A stretch of 64,000 nt of DNA from Cherax quadricarinatus (GCF_038502225.1 NC_091391.1:7444213-7508212); one strand, 5' to 3'; counted from the first letter of the stretch, positions 45,145-58,400 are shown. Program-made: numbers and translations. The notes: generated by a model not told the origin, from the sequence alone.

Positions 45145-48100
45145 TTTTATAGACTGTATGATTGGTGTATGACTTGTATGATTGGTGTATGACTTGTATG
45201 ATTGGTGTATGACTTGTATGATTGGTGTATGACTTGTATGATTGGTGTATGACTTGTATGATTGGTGTAAAACTTGTATGATTGGTGTATGGCTTGTATG
45301 ATTGGTGTATGACTTGTATGATTGGTGTATAGACTGTATGATTGGTGTATGACTTGTATGATTGGTGTATAACTTGTATGATTGGTGTATGACTTGTATG
45401 ATTGGTGTATGACTTGTATGATTGGTGTATGACTTGTATGATTGGTGTATGACTTGTATGATTGGTGTATAGACTGTATGATTGGTGTATGACTTGTATG
45501 ATTGGTGTATAGACTGTATGATTGGTGTATGACTTGTATGATTGGTGTATGACTTGTATGATTGGTGTATGACTTGTATGATTGGTGTATAGACTGTATG
45601 ATTGGTGTATGACTTGTATGATTGGTGTATAGACTGTATGATTGGTGTATGACTTGTATGATTGGTGTATGACTTGTATGATTGGTGTATAGACTATATG
45701 ATTGGTGTATGACTTGTATGATTGGTGTATAACTTGTATGATTGGTGTATAACCTGTATGATTGGTGTATGACTTGTATGATTGGTGTATGACTTGTATG
45801 ATTGGTGCATAGTCTGTATGATTGGTGTATGACTTGTATGATTGGTGTATGACTTGTATGATTGGTGTATAGACTGCATGATTGGTGTATGACTTGTATG
45901 ATTGGTGTATGACTTGTATGATTGGTGTATAGTCTGTATGATTGGTGTATGACTTGTATGATTGGTGTATGACTTGTATGATTGGTGTATGACTTGTATG
46001 ATTGGTGTATGACTTGTATGATTGGTGTATGACTTGTATGATTGGTGTATGGCTTGTATGATTGGTGAATAGACTGTATGATTGGTGTATGACTTGTATG
46101 ATTGGTGTATAGACTGTATGATTGGTGTATGACTTGTATGATTGGTGTATGACTTGTATGATTGGTGTATGACTTGTATGATTGGTGTATGGCTTGTATG
46201 ATTGGTGTATGACTTGTATGATTGGTGTATGACTTGTATGATTGGTGTATAACTTGTATGATTGGTGTATGACTTGTATGATTGGTGTATAACTTGTATG
46301 ATTGGTGTATGGCTTGTATGATTGGTGTATAACTTGTATGATTGGTGTATAGACTGTATGATTGGTGTATGACTTGTATGATTATTGTACAGACTGTGAT
46401 TGGTGTATGACTTGTATGATTGGTGTATGACTTTTATGATTGGTGTATGACTTGTATGATTGGTGTATAGACTGTATGATTGGTGTATGGCTTGTGTGAT
46501 TGGTGTATGACTTGTATGATTGGTGTATGACTTGAATGATTGGTGTATAGACTGTATGATTGGTGTATGGCTTGTATGATTGGTGTATGACTTGTATGAT
46601 TGGTGTATGACTTGTATGATTGGTGTATGACTTTTATGATTGGTGTATGACTTGTATGATTGGTGTATGACTTGTATGATTGGTGTATAGACTGTATGAT
46701 TGGTGTATGACTTGTATGATTGGTGTATGACTTTTATGATTGGTGTATGACTTGCATGATTATTGTATAGACTGTGATTGGTGTATGACTTGTATGATTG
46801 GTGTATGACTTTTATGATCGGTGTATGACTTGTATGATTGGTGTATAGACTGCATGATTGCTGTATGGCTTGTATGATTGGTGTATGACTTGTATGATTG
46901 GTGTATGACTTGTATGATTGGTGTATAGACTGTATGATTGGTGTATGGCTTGTATGATTGGTGTATGGCTTGTATGATTGGTGTATGACTTGTTTGATTG
47001 GTGTATGGCTTGTATGATTGGTGTATGACTTGTATGATTGGTGTATCGACTGTATGATTGTTCTATAGACTGTGATTGGTGTAAGACTTGTATGATTGGT
47101 GTATGACTTGTATGATTGGTATATAGACTGTGATTGGTGTATGACTTGTATGATTGGTGTATGACTTGTATGATTGGTGTATAGACTGTGATTGGTGTAT
47201 AGACTATATGATTGGTGTATAGACTGTATGATTGGTGTATAGACTGCATGATTGGTGTATGGCTTGTATGATTGGTGTATAGACTGTATGATTGGTGTAT
47301 AGTCTGTATGACTGGTGTATAGACTATGATTGGTGTATGGCTTGTATGATTGGTGTATAGACTATGATTGGTGTATGGCTTGTATGATTGGAGTATACTG
47401 TATGATTGGTGAATAGTATGTATGATTGGTGTATGGCTTGTATGATTGGTGTTTAGACTGTATGATTGGTGTATGGCTCGTATGATTGGTGTATGGCTTG
47501 TATGATTGGTGCATACACTGTATGATTGGTGTATAGACTGTATGATTGGTGTATAGACTATGATTGGTGTATGGCTTGTATGATTGGTGTATAGACTGTA
47601 TGATTGGTGTATGGCTTGTATGATTGGAGTATGGCTTGTATGACTGGTGTATAGACTATGGTGTATAGACTGTATGATTGTTGTATGTCTTGTATGATTG
47701 GTGTATAGATTGTATGATTGGTGTATGTCTTGTATGATTGGTGTATGGCTTGTATGATTGGTGTATGGCTTGTATGATTGGTGCATAGACTGTATGATTG
47801 GTGTATAGACTATGGTGTATGGCTTGTATGATTGGTGTATAGACTGTATGATTGGTGTATAGTCTGTATGATTGGTGTATGGCTTGTATGATTGGTGCAT
47901 GGCTTGTATGATTGGTGTATAGGCTATGATTGGTGTATGGCTAGAATGATTGGTGTATATACTGTATGATTGGTGTATGGTTTGTATGACTGGTGTATAG
48001 ACTGTGTGATTGGTGTATGGCTTGTATGGTTGTATTGGTGTATAGACTGTATGTTTGGTGTATACACTCTATGATTGGTGTATAGACTATGGTGTATGGC

Positions 48101-49410
48101 TTGTGTGACTTGTGTATAGACTATGATTTGTGTATGACTTGTATGATTGGTGTATGGCTTGTATGATTGGTGTATAGGCTGTATGATTGGAGTATGGCTT
48201 GTATGATTGGTGTATATACTGTATGATTGGTGTATGGCTTGTATGATTGGTGTACAGACTGTATGATTGGTTTATAGTCTGTATGATTGGTGTATGGCTT
48301 GTATGATTGGTGTATAGACTATGGTGTATGGCTTGTGTGACTTGTGTATAGACTATGATTTGTGTATGACTTGTATGATTGGTGTATGGCTTGTATGATT
48401 GGTGTATATGCTGTATGATTGGTGTATGGCTTGTATGATTGGTGTATATACTGTATGATTGGTGTATGGCTTGTATGATTGGTGTACAGACTGTATGATT
48501 GGTTTATAGTCTGTATGATTGGTGTATGGCTTGTATGATTGGTGTATAGACTATATGATTTGTGTATAGACTGTATGATTGGTGCATAGACTGTGTGATT
48601 GGTGTATGGCATGTATGACCGGTGTATAGACTGTATGATTGGTGTATGGCTTGTATGGTGTATGGCTTGTATGATTGGTGTATGACTTGTATGATTGGTG
48701 TATAGACTGTATGGTGTATAGGCTGTGATTGGTGTATGGCTTGTGTGATTGGTGTATAGACTGTATGATTGGTGTATGGCGTGTATGATTGGTTTATGGC
48801 TTGTATGATTGGTGTATGGCTTGTATGATTGGTGTATAGATTGTAACATTTGTGTATAGACTATGGTGTATAGACTGCGTGATTGGTGTATGGTTTGTAT
48901 GATTGGTGTTTAGACTGATTGGTGTATAGACTACGATTGGTGCATGGCTTGTATGATTGGTGTATGGCTTGTATGATTGGTGTATGGCTTGTATGGTTGG
49001 TGTATAGACTGTATGATTTGTGTATAGACTATGATTGGTGTATAGACTGATTGGTGTATGGCTTGTATGATTGGTGTATAGACTGATTGGTGTATAGACT
49101 ACGATTGGTGTATGGCTTGTATGATTGGTGTATGGCTTGTATGATTGGTGTATAGACTGTATGATTTGTGTATAGACTATGATTGGTGTATAGACTGTGT
49201 GATTGGTGTATGGCTTGTATGATTGGTGTATGTACTGTATGATTGGTGTATGGCTTGTATGATTGGTGTATAGCTTGTGTGGTGTATAGACTGTATGATT
49301 GGTGTATGGCTTGTGTGATTGGTGTATGTACTGTATGATTGGTGTGTGGCTTGTATGATTGGTGTATGGCTTGTGTGATTGGTGTAGACCGTATGATTGG
49401 TGTATGATTT
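45145..49410. repeat. 20-bp satellite GACTTGTATGATTGGTGTAT
   Basis: About 210 copies. From 45160 to 46380 the 20-bp phase is unbroken, with only ATAGACTG/GACTTG changes. From 46385 rightward, deletions become frequent, and GGCTTG variants dominate after 47200. Minus-strand HQSYKPYTNHT frames are artefacts. Confidence 0.97.
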
Positions 49411-49429
49411 ATAATTAAAAGAATGAGAG

Positions 49430-49605
49430 ACTCGGGGGTGGGCGGGGGTGGGCGTGATATTTGAGGGGTGGGTGGGCATCTATTCCTGGGATTGGGTTAG
49501 CGGGACGGGGTGGATTAGGCGAGGAAAAAAACACATGGGTGGGGTGAGGGTGGGCGGGGTGGTGGGCGTGGTTGTGGGCGGCAGGTGGGCGTGAAAAAGA
49601 AACTT
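49430..49605. repeat. G-rich GGGTGGGCG tract
   Basis: Irregular GGGTGGGCGGGGGTGGGCG and GTGGGCGTGG phrases on the plus strand; possible G-quadruplex sequence. Confidence 0.7.
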
Positions 49606-49739
49606 GAGACTCTTAACTTAGGGTAAGAATTTTCAAGCATAAAGAAGGTGTTGTTGGCCATTGTATGGCCAGACCAGGGCCATTACTGGCACTGTTGCTT
49701 CTGGCTCTCTCTCAACTTAAACAAGTTGGCCATGAGAGC

Positions 49740-50165
49740 CTCTAGTTCTTGTGGCCTCTGTTTTGCGTGGCAAGGTAACATGGCCACCAGTTACGATGGC
49801 CATGGCAATCTCTGTTGTGGTCACTTTGTGGCCAGGTAACATGACCACCAGGTATGATGGCCATTACAATCTCTGGTTGTTGTGGCCAGGTAACATGGCC
49901 ATTAGGGACGGTGGTTGTAAGAGTCTCTGGCTGTTGGGGCCACTGTTTTGTGTGGCCAGGTAACATGGCCACCAAGTACAGTGACCGCGAGAACCTCTGA
50001 TTAGGGCCAGCTTTGTGTAGCCAGGTAACATGGCCACCAGGCACGGTGGCCGTGAGAACCTCTGTTGTGGACAGGTAACATGGTCACTAGTCACGCTGGC
50101 CACGATAACCTTTGACTGTTGTGGCCACTTGAAAGTCTTTGTGGCCAGGTAAGATGGCCACCAGG
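49740..50165. repeat. Degenerate ~60-70 bp repeat (GGCCAGGTAACATGGCCACC)
   Basis: About seven units share GCCAGGTAACATGGCCACCA, then a GGTACGATGGCC-like and GAGAACCTCTG-like segment. It is diverged, hence older than the neighbouring arrays. Confidence 0.8.
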
Positions 50166-50199
50166 TACGCTGGGAGTCGAAGTTGAACATCAGCGTTGT

Positions 50200-50560
50200 G
50201 TCGACCCCAGGGGTCCATGACCCCGACATTCGGCCACAATTTATGGCCATAATTACTGAATAAAAATGGCGGCCGTTTTTGAACGGGTTTCCCGCGTAAA
50301 TCAAAGCGCGCGTCGTTACTTTTGGCGCGTTTAATCGGCGGGCCTCAGCGGGGTGGCGGGAAACCAGCCCTGGCGCGCCAACCAATCACAGGGGGGGGTG
50401 GCCCGACGCGGGCTCTGACGTCACCGAACGCTAGCCAATACCGGGAGGGCTTCAGCATCCCCGTCACCCATCCCTCGCCTCTGATTGGTGGAGACCGCTG
50501 AGGGGCGTTCCCGAAGGAGCCTTCAACTTACTCACTCTACAGACTTGTAAACAAACAAAT
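50200..50560 (+). promoter_or_regulatory. Candidate TATA-less CpG promoter
   Basis: A CpG-dense block contrasts with the flanks. Exact E2F-type sites: TTTCCCGC (50288-50295), TTTGGCGC (50321-50328) and GCGGGAAA (50356-50363). Palindrome TGGCGCGCCA is at 50371-50380. CCAAT boxes lie at 50382-50386 and 50435-50439, with ATTGG inverted at 50484-50488. A perfect cAMP-response element TGACGTCA lies at 50416-50423. YY1-like AAAATGGCGGCC is at 50263-50274 and a forkhead-like GTAAACAA at 50547-50554. Regular CCAAT spacing (about 50 bp) fits NF-Y promoters. No TATA box is seen. ATG at 50602 in GAGCCATGG starts MDYYN, and GTATGC at 50617 could be a weak splice donor. Function is inference. Confidence 0.4.
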
Positions 50561-50879
50561 TCTTGATGTGATTATTCAATTATAACCTTACAAACTGAGC
50601 CATGGACTATTATAACGTATGCTAATGTTAAAAAAAGGTGGTGTTGGGTATATCCCAAGAGCCAGTGAGGTGCAGGGGAGGTTCAGGGGGAGGTACAAGG
50701 GGGAGGTGCCAGCTTGGCCCCACCTCACACTGCCTCCGGCTGCCAGTTCCATAATGTTATTAACATATACCGATACTAACAATATCAACAAGCTTAACAA
50801 ACAAAATATACCGAGAGAAGGAGGAGGTATTTTGTGCTACGGTGGAACACTGTTCCTTCCTGCCACCCAGCTGCGTCAC
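50561..50879. other. Interval downstream of the candidate promoter
   Basis: Contains the short ATG frame at 50602-50625 (seven codons, then TAA) and an AGGGGGAGGT-rich patch. The 94-residue frame from 50619 has no recognisable domain. Confidence 0.35.
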
Positions 50880-52425
50880 TTGATGTACACGAACGTCACC
50901 TGATGTATAGGAACGTCACCTGATGCACAGGAACGTCACCTGATGTACAGGTGCGTCACCTGATGTATAGGAACGTCACCTGATGCACAGGAACGTCACC
51001 TGATGTATAGGAACGTCACATGATGCACAGGAACGTCACTTGATGTATAGGAACGTCACCTAATGTACAGGTGCGTCACCTGATGTATAGGAACGTCACC
51101 TGATGTATAGGAACGTCACATGATGCACAGGAACGTCACCTGATGTACAGGTGCGTCACCTGATGTATAGGAACGTCACCTGATGCACAGGAACGTCACC
51201 TGATGTATAGGAACGTCACCTGATGCACAGGAACGTCACCTGATGTATAGGAACGTCACCTAATGTACAGGTGCGTCACCTGATGTATAGGAACGTCACC
51301 TGCTGCATAGGAACGTCACCTGAAGCACAGGAACGTCACCTGATGTACAGGAACGCCACCTGATGTACAGGTGCGTCACCTGATGTACAGGTGCGTCACC
51401 TGATGTACAGGAATGTCACCTGATGTATAGGAACGTCACTTGATACACAGGAACGTCACCTGATGTATAGGAACGTCACTTGATACACAGGAACGTCACC
51501 TGGTGTATAGGAACGTCACATGACGCACAAGAACGTCACCTGATGTATAGGAACGTCACCTGATGCACAGGAACGTCACCTGATGTATAGGAACGTCACC
51601 TGATGTACAGATGCGTCACTTGATACACAGGAACGTCACCTGATGTATGGGAACGTCACCTGATGCACAGGAGCGTCAACTGATGTCCAGGAACGTCACC
51701 TGATGTACAGGAATGTCACCTGATGCACAGGAACGTCACCTGATGTATGGGAACGTCACCTGATGCACAGGAGCGTAACCTGATGCACAGGAACGTTACC
51801 TGATGTATAGGAACGCCACCTGATGTACAGATGCGTCACTTGATACACAGGAACATCACCTGATGTATGGGAACGTCACCTGATGCACAGGAACGTCACC
51901 TGATGTATAAGAACGTCACCTGATGTATAAGAACGTCACCTGATGTATAGGAACGTCACCTGATGTACAGGAACGTCACCTGATGTACAGGAATATCACC
52001 TGATGTATAGGAACGTCACCTGATGTACAGGAACGTCACCTGATGTACAGGAATATCACCTGATGTATAGGAACGTCGCCTGATCTACAGATGCGTCATT
52101 TGATACATAGGAACGTCCCATGATGCACAGGTGCGCCACCTGATGCACAGGAACGTCACCTGATGTACAGGTGCGCCACCTGATGCACAGGAACGTCACC
52201 TGATGTACAGGTGCGCCACCTGATGTACAGGTGCGCCACCTGATGTACAGGAACGTCACCTGATGATCAGGTGCGTCACCTGCTGCACAGGTGCGTCACC
52301 TGCTGCACAGGTGCGTCACCTGATGCACAGATGCGTCACCTGATGCACAGGTGCGTCACCTGATGCACAGGTGCGTCACCTGATGCACAGGTGCGTCACC
52401 TCATACACAGGTGCGTCACCTGATG
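50880..52425. repeat. 20-bp satellite TGATGTATAGGAACGTCACC
   Basis: About 77 copies with TATAG/TACAG/CACAG and GAACG/GTGCG alternatives. Toward the right end GTGCGTCACC units replace GAACGTCACC units. Confidence 0.97.
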
Positions 52426-52429
52426 CTCA

Positions 52430-53165
52430 GAACCCACCGCAGGCAACCCACCACAGGCAACCCACTGCAGGCAACCCACCACAGGCAACCCAAAGCTGGG
52501 AGCCCACCACAGGCAACCCACCGCTGGGAGCCCACCACAGGCAACCCACCGCAGGGAACCCACCACGGGCAACCCACCACAGGTAACCCACCACAGGCAA
52601 CCCACCACAGGGAACCCACCACAGGCGACCCACCACAGGCGACCCACTGCAGACAACCCACCGCAGGCAATGCACCGTAGGCAACCCACCGCAGGCAACC
52701 CACCGCAGGCAACCCACCGCAGGCAACCCACCGCAGGCAACCCACCACAGGCAACCCACCACAGGCAACCCACCGCAGGCAACCCACCACAGGCAACCCA
52801 CCACAGGCAACCCACCACAGGCAACCCACCACAGGCAACCCACCACAGGCAACCCACCGCAGGCAACCCACCGCAGGTAACCTGCCACAGGCAACCTACC
52901 ACAGGCAACCCACCGCAGGCAACTCACCACAGGCAACCCACCACAGGCAGCCCACCGTAGGCAACCCACTGCTGGCAACCCACCACAGGCAACCCATCGC
53001 AGGCAACCCACCACAGGCAACCCACCACAGGCAACCCACCGCAGGCAACCTACCACAGGCAACCCACCACAGGCAACCCACCGCAGGCAACCCACCACAG
53101 GCAACCCACTGCAGGCAACCCACCACCGCCAACCCACTACTGGTAACCCACCACTGGTAACCCAC
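52430..53165. repeat. 14-bp satellite AGGCAACCCACCAC
   Basis: About 52 copies, with CAC/CGC as the commonest difference. It starts where the 20-bp array stops. The 14-bp period makes a 14-residue Val/Gly/Leu/Trp repeat in open frames, which is an artefact. Confidence 0.97.
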
Positions 53166-53417
53166 TAAAATACAAGAAAATACACTAATGTATCCAGTGA
53201 CTGTATTCGATGGCAGGGGAAAATTGGGCGGCGGTGGGCGGCAGTGGGCGGCAGTGGGAAGGTAGTTGATGTCAGTGGTGATTGATGTACCTGGCTGGTG
53301 TGTCAAGGTGGGTGACTGGCTAATTAGTGGTGTTGAGGTGGGCTGGGTGGGTTGGTGGAGCCCACCCTCTCAACCTGAAGGGGTGGCACATGCGCCCACA
53401 CACCCAGAAGTGGGTGG
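53166..53417. other. Interval between arrays
   Basis: GGGCGGCAGT occurs two to three times near 53227-53260. No gene seen. Confidence 0.45.
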
Positions 53418-53618
53418 GAAGTAGCGTAGGCCTGTAGAAAGTAGCGTAGGCCTGTAGAAAGTAGCGTAGGCCTGTAGAAAGTAGCGTAGTCCTGTAGAAA
53501 GTAGCGTCGGCCTGTAGAAAGTAGCGTAGGCCTGTAGAAAGCGTAGGCCTGTAGAAAGTAGTGTAGGCCTGTAGAAAGTAGCGTAGGCCTGTAGAAAGTA
53601 GCGTAGGCCTGTAGAAAG
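53418..53618. repeat. 20-bp minisatellite GTAGCGTAGGCCTGTAGAAA
   Basis: About ten copies, one of them shortened near 53540. Confidence 0.95.
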
Positions 53619-53639
53619 TTTGAGACTTCAGTTCCATAG

Positions 53640-55530
53640 TGGAACAATATTGTTCCAGACGCTAGAACAATATTGTCCCAGAGTGTGGAACGATATTGTC
53701 CGAGACTGTGGAACGATATTGTCCGAGACTGTGGAACGATATTGTCCGAGACTGTGGAACGATATTGTCCCAGACTGTGGAAGGATATTGTCCCAGACTG
53801 TGGAACGATATTGTTCCAGACAGTGGAACGATATTGTCCCAGACTGTGGAACGATATTGTTCCAGACAGTGGAACAATATTGTCCCAGACTGTGGAACAA
53901 TATTGTCCGAGACTGTGGAACGATATTGTCCCAGACTGTGGAACGATATTGTCCCAGACTGTGGAACGATATTGTCCCAGACTGTGGAACGATATTGTTC
54001 CAGACAGTGGAACGATATTGTCCCAGACTGTGGAACGATATTGTCCCAGACTGTGGAACGATATTGTCCCAGACTGTGGAATGATATTGTCCCAGACTGT
54101 GGAACGATATTGTCCCAGACTGTGGAACGATATTGTCCCAGACTGTGGAACGATATTGTCCCAGACTGTGGAACGATATTATCCCAGATTGTGGAACGAT
54201 ATTGTCCCAGACTGTGGAACAGTATTGACGCAGACTATGGAACAATATTGTCCCAGACTGTGGAACAGTATTGACGCAGACTATAGAACAATATTGTCCC
54301 AGACTGTGGAACAATATTGTCCCAGACTGTGGAACAATATTGTCCCAGACTGTTGAACAATATTTTCCCAGACTGTGGAACAATATTGTCCCAGACTGTG
54401 GAACAATATTGTCCCAGTCTGTCGAGCAATATTGTCCCAGACTGTGGAACAATATTGTCTCAGACTGTGGAACAATATTGTCCCAGACTGTAGCAATATT
54501 GTCCCAGACTGTGGAACAATATTGTCCCAGACTGTGGAACAATATTGTCCCAGACTGTGGAACAATATTGTCCCAGACTGTGGAACAATATTGTCCCAGA
54601 CTGTGGAACAATATTGTCCCAGACTGTGGAACAATATTGTCCCAGACTGTGGAACAATATTGTCCCAGACTGTGGAACAATATTGTCCCAGACTGTGGAA
54701 CAATATTGTCCCAGACTGTGGAACAATATTGTCCCAGACTGTGGAACAATATTGTCCCAGACTGTGGAACAATATTGTCCCAGACTGTGGAACAATATTG
54801 TCCCAGACTGTGGAACAATATTGTCCCAGAGAGTGGAACAATATTGTCCCAGAGAGTGGAACAATATTGTCCCGGACTGTGGAACAATATTGTCCCAGAC
54901 TGTGGAACAATATTGTCCCAGACTGTGGAACAATATTATCCCAGACTGTGGAACAATATTGTCCCAGACTGTGGAACAATATTGTCCCAGTCTGTCGAGC
55001 AATATTGTCCCAGACTGTGGAACAATATTGTCCCAGACTGTGGAACAATATTGTCCCAGACTATGGAACAATATTGTCCCAGACTGTGTAACAATATTGT
55101 CCCAGACTGTGTAGCAATATTGTCCCAGACTGTGGAACAATATTGTCCCAGACTGTGGAACAATATTGTCCCAGACTGTGGAACAATATTGTCCCACACT
55201 GTGGAACAATATTGTCCCAGACTGTGGAACAATATTGTCCCAGAGAGTGGAACAATATTGTCTCAGACTGTGGAACAATATTGTCCCAGACTGTGGAACA
55301 ATATTATCCCAGACTGTGGAACAATGTTGTCCCAGACTGTGGAACAATATTATCCCAGACTGTGGAACAATATCCCAGACTGTGGAACAATATTGTCCCA
55401 GACTGTGGAACAATATTGTCCCAGACTGTGGAACAATATTATCCCAGACTGTGGAACAATATTATCCCAGACTGTGGAACAATATTGTCCCAGACTGTGG
55501 AACAATATTGTCCCAGACAATGGAACAATA
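53640..55530. repeat. 23-bp satellite with two subfamilies
   Basis: The unit is GGAACAATATTGTCCCAGAC plus TGT, about 82 copies. Units before about 54225 read AACGATATTG; units after it read AACAATATTG, which creates the palindrome ACAATATTGT. A few units are shortened (54487, 55370). Long frames on both strands are artefacts. Confidence 0.97.
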
Positions 55531-56073
55531 ATGTTGCGTAGTCTGGAGTAAAGGGAGGGAGGTTGAAGGTAGGGGGTGTGGTGAGAGTATTGAGGTGTGC
55601 CAGGTATGTACTACAACTGGCCCTGGCACTAAGCCAGGTGTGGAATGCCAGTTGTGTAATTCCCCAGGCGGGAGCGACCATCATTCAAGTGTCAATTGAA
55701 ATTAATTATGACACCTGAGTGAAAGGAGGGGGTGCCAATTGTATGAGAGATGTCAGGTGATATTCCCCCTGGGGCTGGGGGGATACAAGGAACATTTGTG
55801 GCCACTATGGCCATGTAGAGCCACCCTGGTTGTACCAGGATCTGAACCTGGCCAATACTACCCCTCCAAGGCATCAAATCACTCAAATCACCTCAGGCAA
55901 TAGGCCTATTGGTCACTCATAGCGCCTACCAGGGCCACTACCTAGCTCCTGGCATCACCAGTGGCCAAATTCCTCCTGAGATGAGTGAGATGACCAGCAA
56001 TACTGTCAGAACATGTCAGCTTCTACTGACAGCTGAAGCCATTAATCAGCTCATAGACGTGTGTATGTTCGTG

Positions 56074-56075
<2 letters not shown>
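55531..56075. other. Interval with possible tRNA-like (SINE) remnant
   Basis: On the minus strand GGTTCAGATCC (about 55838-55848) resembles a polymerase III B box inside CCAGGTTCAGATCCTGG. No convincing A box or terminal repeat was found. Confidence 0.25.

Positions 56076-56149
<74 letters not shown>
56076..56149. repeat. (TA)n microsatellite
   Basis: About 74 bp of pure TA followed by ATGTCGTGCCGAATAGG, a junction I recall from decapod interspersed repeats. Confidence 0.95.
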
Positions 56150-56151
<2 letters not shown>

Positions 56152-56402
56152 GTCGTGCCGAATAGGTAAAATATATGGAGGTACCACCTCTGGAACTGGA
56201 CTGGGAACCGTCGTCCTGAGAGACAAGAATGTTGAAAAAACTGAGAAGACTTCCGTAAGATGTCTGGGTACATTCTTCTGCTATCACCCCCTATATTCTA
56301 TATTCTATATTCTATATAAACACAGACTGACAGGTTATATAGAATGGAATTATTTCTTAATGGGAAGGTTTCTTGTAAGTAATTAAATGCTCCTGAGATG
56401 TT

Positions 56403-56795
56403 ATTCTCGGTGGCGGTTTAATGGTTTGTCAGTGATGGTAATGGTGGTAGTAGTGGTGGTAGTGGTAGTTGTGAGGGGTTGGTAGTGGTGGTAATGGTGG
56501 TGGTAGTGGTGGTAGTGGTAGTTGTGTGGGGTTGGTAGTGGTGGTAATGGTGGTGGTAGTGGTGGTAGTGGTGGTAGTGGTGGTAGTGGTAGTTGTGTGG
56601 GGTTGGTAGTGGTGGTAATGGTGGTGGTAGTGGTGGTAGTGGTAGCTGTGAGGGGGTGGTAGTGGTGGTAATGGTGGTAGTGGTAGTTGTGAGGGGGGTG
56701 GTAGTGGTGGTAATGGTGGTGGTAGTGGTGGTAGTAGTGGTGGTAGTAGTGGTGGTAGTGGTAGTGAGGGGGGTGGTAGTGGTGGTAATAATCAC
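56403..56795. repeat. GGTAGTGGTGGTAATGGTGG trinucleotide-type array
   Basis: GGT-based repeats with AGT/AAT variation and GTTGTGNGGGGTTGGTAGT interruptions at roughly 80-bp intervals, suggesting a longer repeat order. Confidence 0.93.
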
Positions 56796-56843
56796 CTGGA
56801 TCTTGGATACTGGATGCAGTGACTGGAAAAATACATAATTTAC

Positions 56844-58400
56844 ACATGGGAGAGTCAGGAGCTTGTGACGATGTTTCGCTCCGACCTGGGTTGTTTACAA
56901 GTCACACTGAGGGAAGAAGGTGAGGGATCCTGTGTATATAAGCGAGGGTGACAGTGACGGGAGAAAGACAGGAAGGAAAGGTAGTGGCAGTAGATGTGGT
57001 AGTATAGAAGTGGGGTCAGTCTGTGAAGCAGCAGCACTGCAGGAGACCTACTGGCCCACAACGGGTGGGACCAGGAACACAGGAGGGGTAACTAAGACAG
57101 AACACACTAGGCAGAGGAAAGCAAAACAAAGAAATAAGAAAAACTAGGAGAGGAGAAGAGGTAGGGAGAGAAGAGAAGAGCAAGACACGTACAAGGCCAG
57201 GACTAAGATACATACTAGGGACGTTATGTATAAGTGATGATTCACCTAGACGACTGTGAAGGCTAGGAGCAGGTTGTGGCAGAGGGCCAGTTACTAGGAT
57301 GAGTGTGGTGTCTAACATAACAGAAAACTAGAAGCAGGTTAGACAGTTGTGGCAGAGGACCAGTCAATAGGATGACTCTGGTCTCTAACATAACAGAAAA
57401 CTAGAAGCAGGCTAGACAATTGTGCCAGAGGACCAGTCACTAGGATGACTGTGGTGTCTAACATGACGACAGAAAAGGGCACAAATGGTGTCGACAAGCC
57501 TAACACTGTTGTGTGTTCTAAGTCTGATAGAGAGCGACCAGTTTCTCCAGTGTTTTGAAGGGGACAAGAGGAACATGAAAGGGGACAAGAGGAACATGAA
57601 AAGAGTAGACACAAGGGACATTAATTGCAGAAGGAGAGGTACCAACTAGATAACTGCAGAGGATGTTTGGCGAAAAGTAACTTTGATGTCTAAGGAACAG
57701 TGAGAGTTTAGAAAGACTGGGAAAACAGGGAAGGTAGAAAGCAGGAGATTTCCCAGGAGTAGAGAGTGTGGGAGAAGGAAGTCCGTTTAACAAGTGAGAA
57801 GACAGAGTTTGTGAAATGGGAAGGGCAGCCAAGACGACAGAATGAATTACCAAGTGGAAATGTCCGAATTAAGGAACTGAGGATCACAAATGCAGAGAAC
57901 ACAGAGAAAGAGAGAAATCAGAACACTTGTCTTGACAGAGGGAGCATAAGTAGTGAATGTACATGCTACTGTGCAGTCTTACGGTACACGGAAAAAGCCA
58001 GAACTGTGTCTGAGCGGTGGACTTGAACTCTAACGAAAGTAACCAAGGAATTGGATTCCCATTGAGCTCTAAACCTAATGGAAGGAGAAAGAGTAAGGGC
58101 ATCGAGAAATGGTGGGAAGAGGATAGCCATAAGACCAAAGATCAAAGACGTTATCTATTTAGCGGAGCCAGAGGGAAGGTTGCACACCAATAGTAGAGGT
58201 CAGAGGAGAGACCATAGCGACACCCGAGGTCTGAGAATAATATTTACCTTGAAGAGAAAAGGAGTTAGTCCACACGAAGGTAAATAAAATCACGAAGAAC
58301 ATCAATAAAAGGGTCGTTAGTGAGGAGAGAGACTACGTCAAGACTGAGCATTTTACAGGTCAGGAGAGGACGACCACGTTCGATTCTTTAAAGTAATATA
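56844..58400 (-). mobile_element. Penelope-like element, copy 1
   Basis: The minus strand runs from reverse transcriptase (58380 to about 57700) through a GIY-YIG part (57650-57280) to a 3' tail (57280-56844). The tail and GIY-YIG region are inverted-repeat partners of 60858-62207. Penelope-like elements commonly carry terminal repeats and partial inverted copies (family knowledge). Confidence 0.75.
57280..58380 (-). pseudogene. Penelope-like reverse transcriptase and GIY-YIG endonuclease, broken
   Basis: MLSLDVVSLLTN (about 58351-58316) matches the SLDV-SLFTN motif. SQTSGVAMVSPL (about 58230-58200) matches Q-x2-GVAMGSPLSP. A downstream stretch SLIRTFPLGNSFCRLGCPSH (about 57860-57810) matches the conserved C-terminal part. 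CPLQNTGETGRSLSD (about 57560-57515) matches the GETGRSL block of the GIY-YIG nuclease. The YVDD-type active site was not found, and frames change several times with stops. The 21-bp segment coding CSSCPLS is duplicated near 57567-57605. Copy 1 is dead. Confidence 0.7.

Noticed and set aside
49864..50385. 173-residue minus-strand frame through the CpG block
   Set aside because: It runs from the promoter-like block into a degenerate repeat with no domain; probably chance in GC-rich sequence.
56593..56838. Gly/Val-rich frame
   Set aside because: Product of the GGT trinucleotide array.
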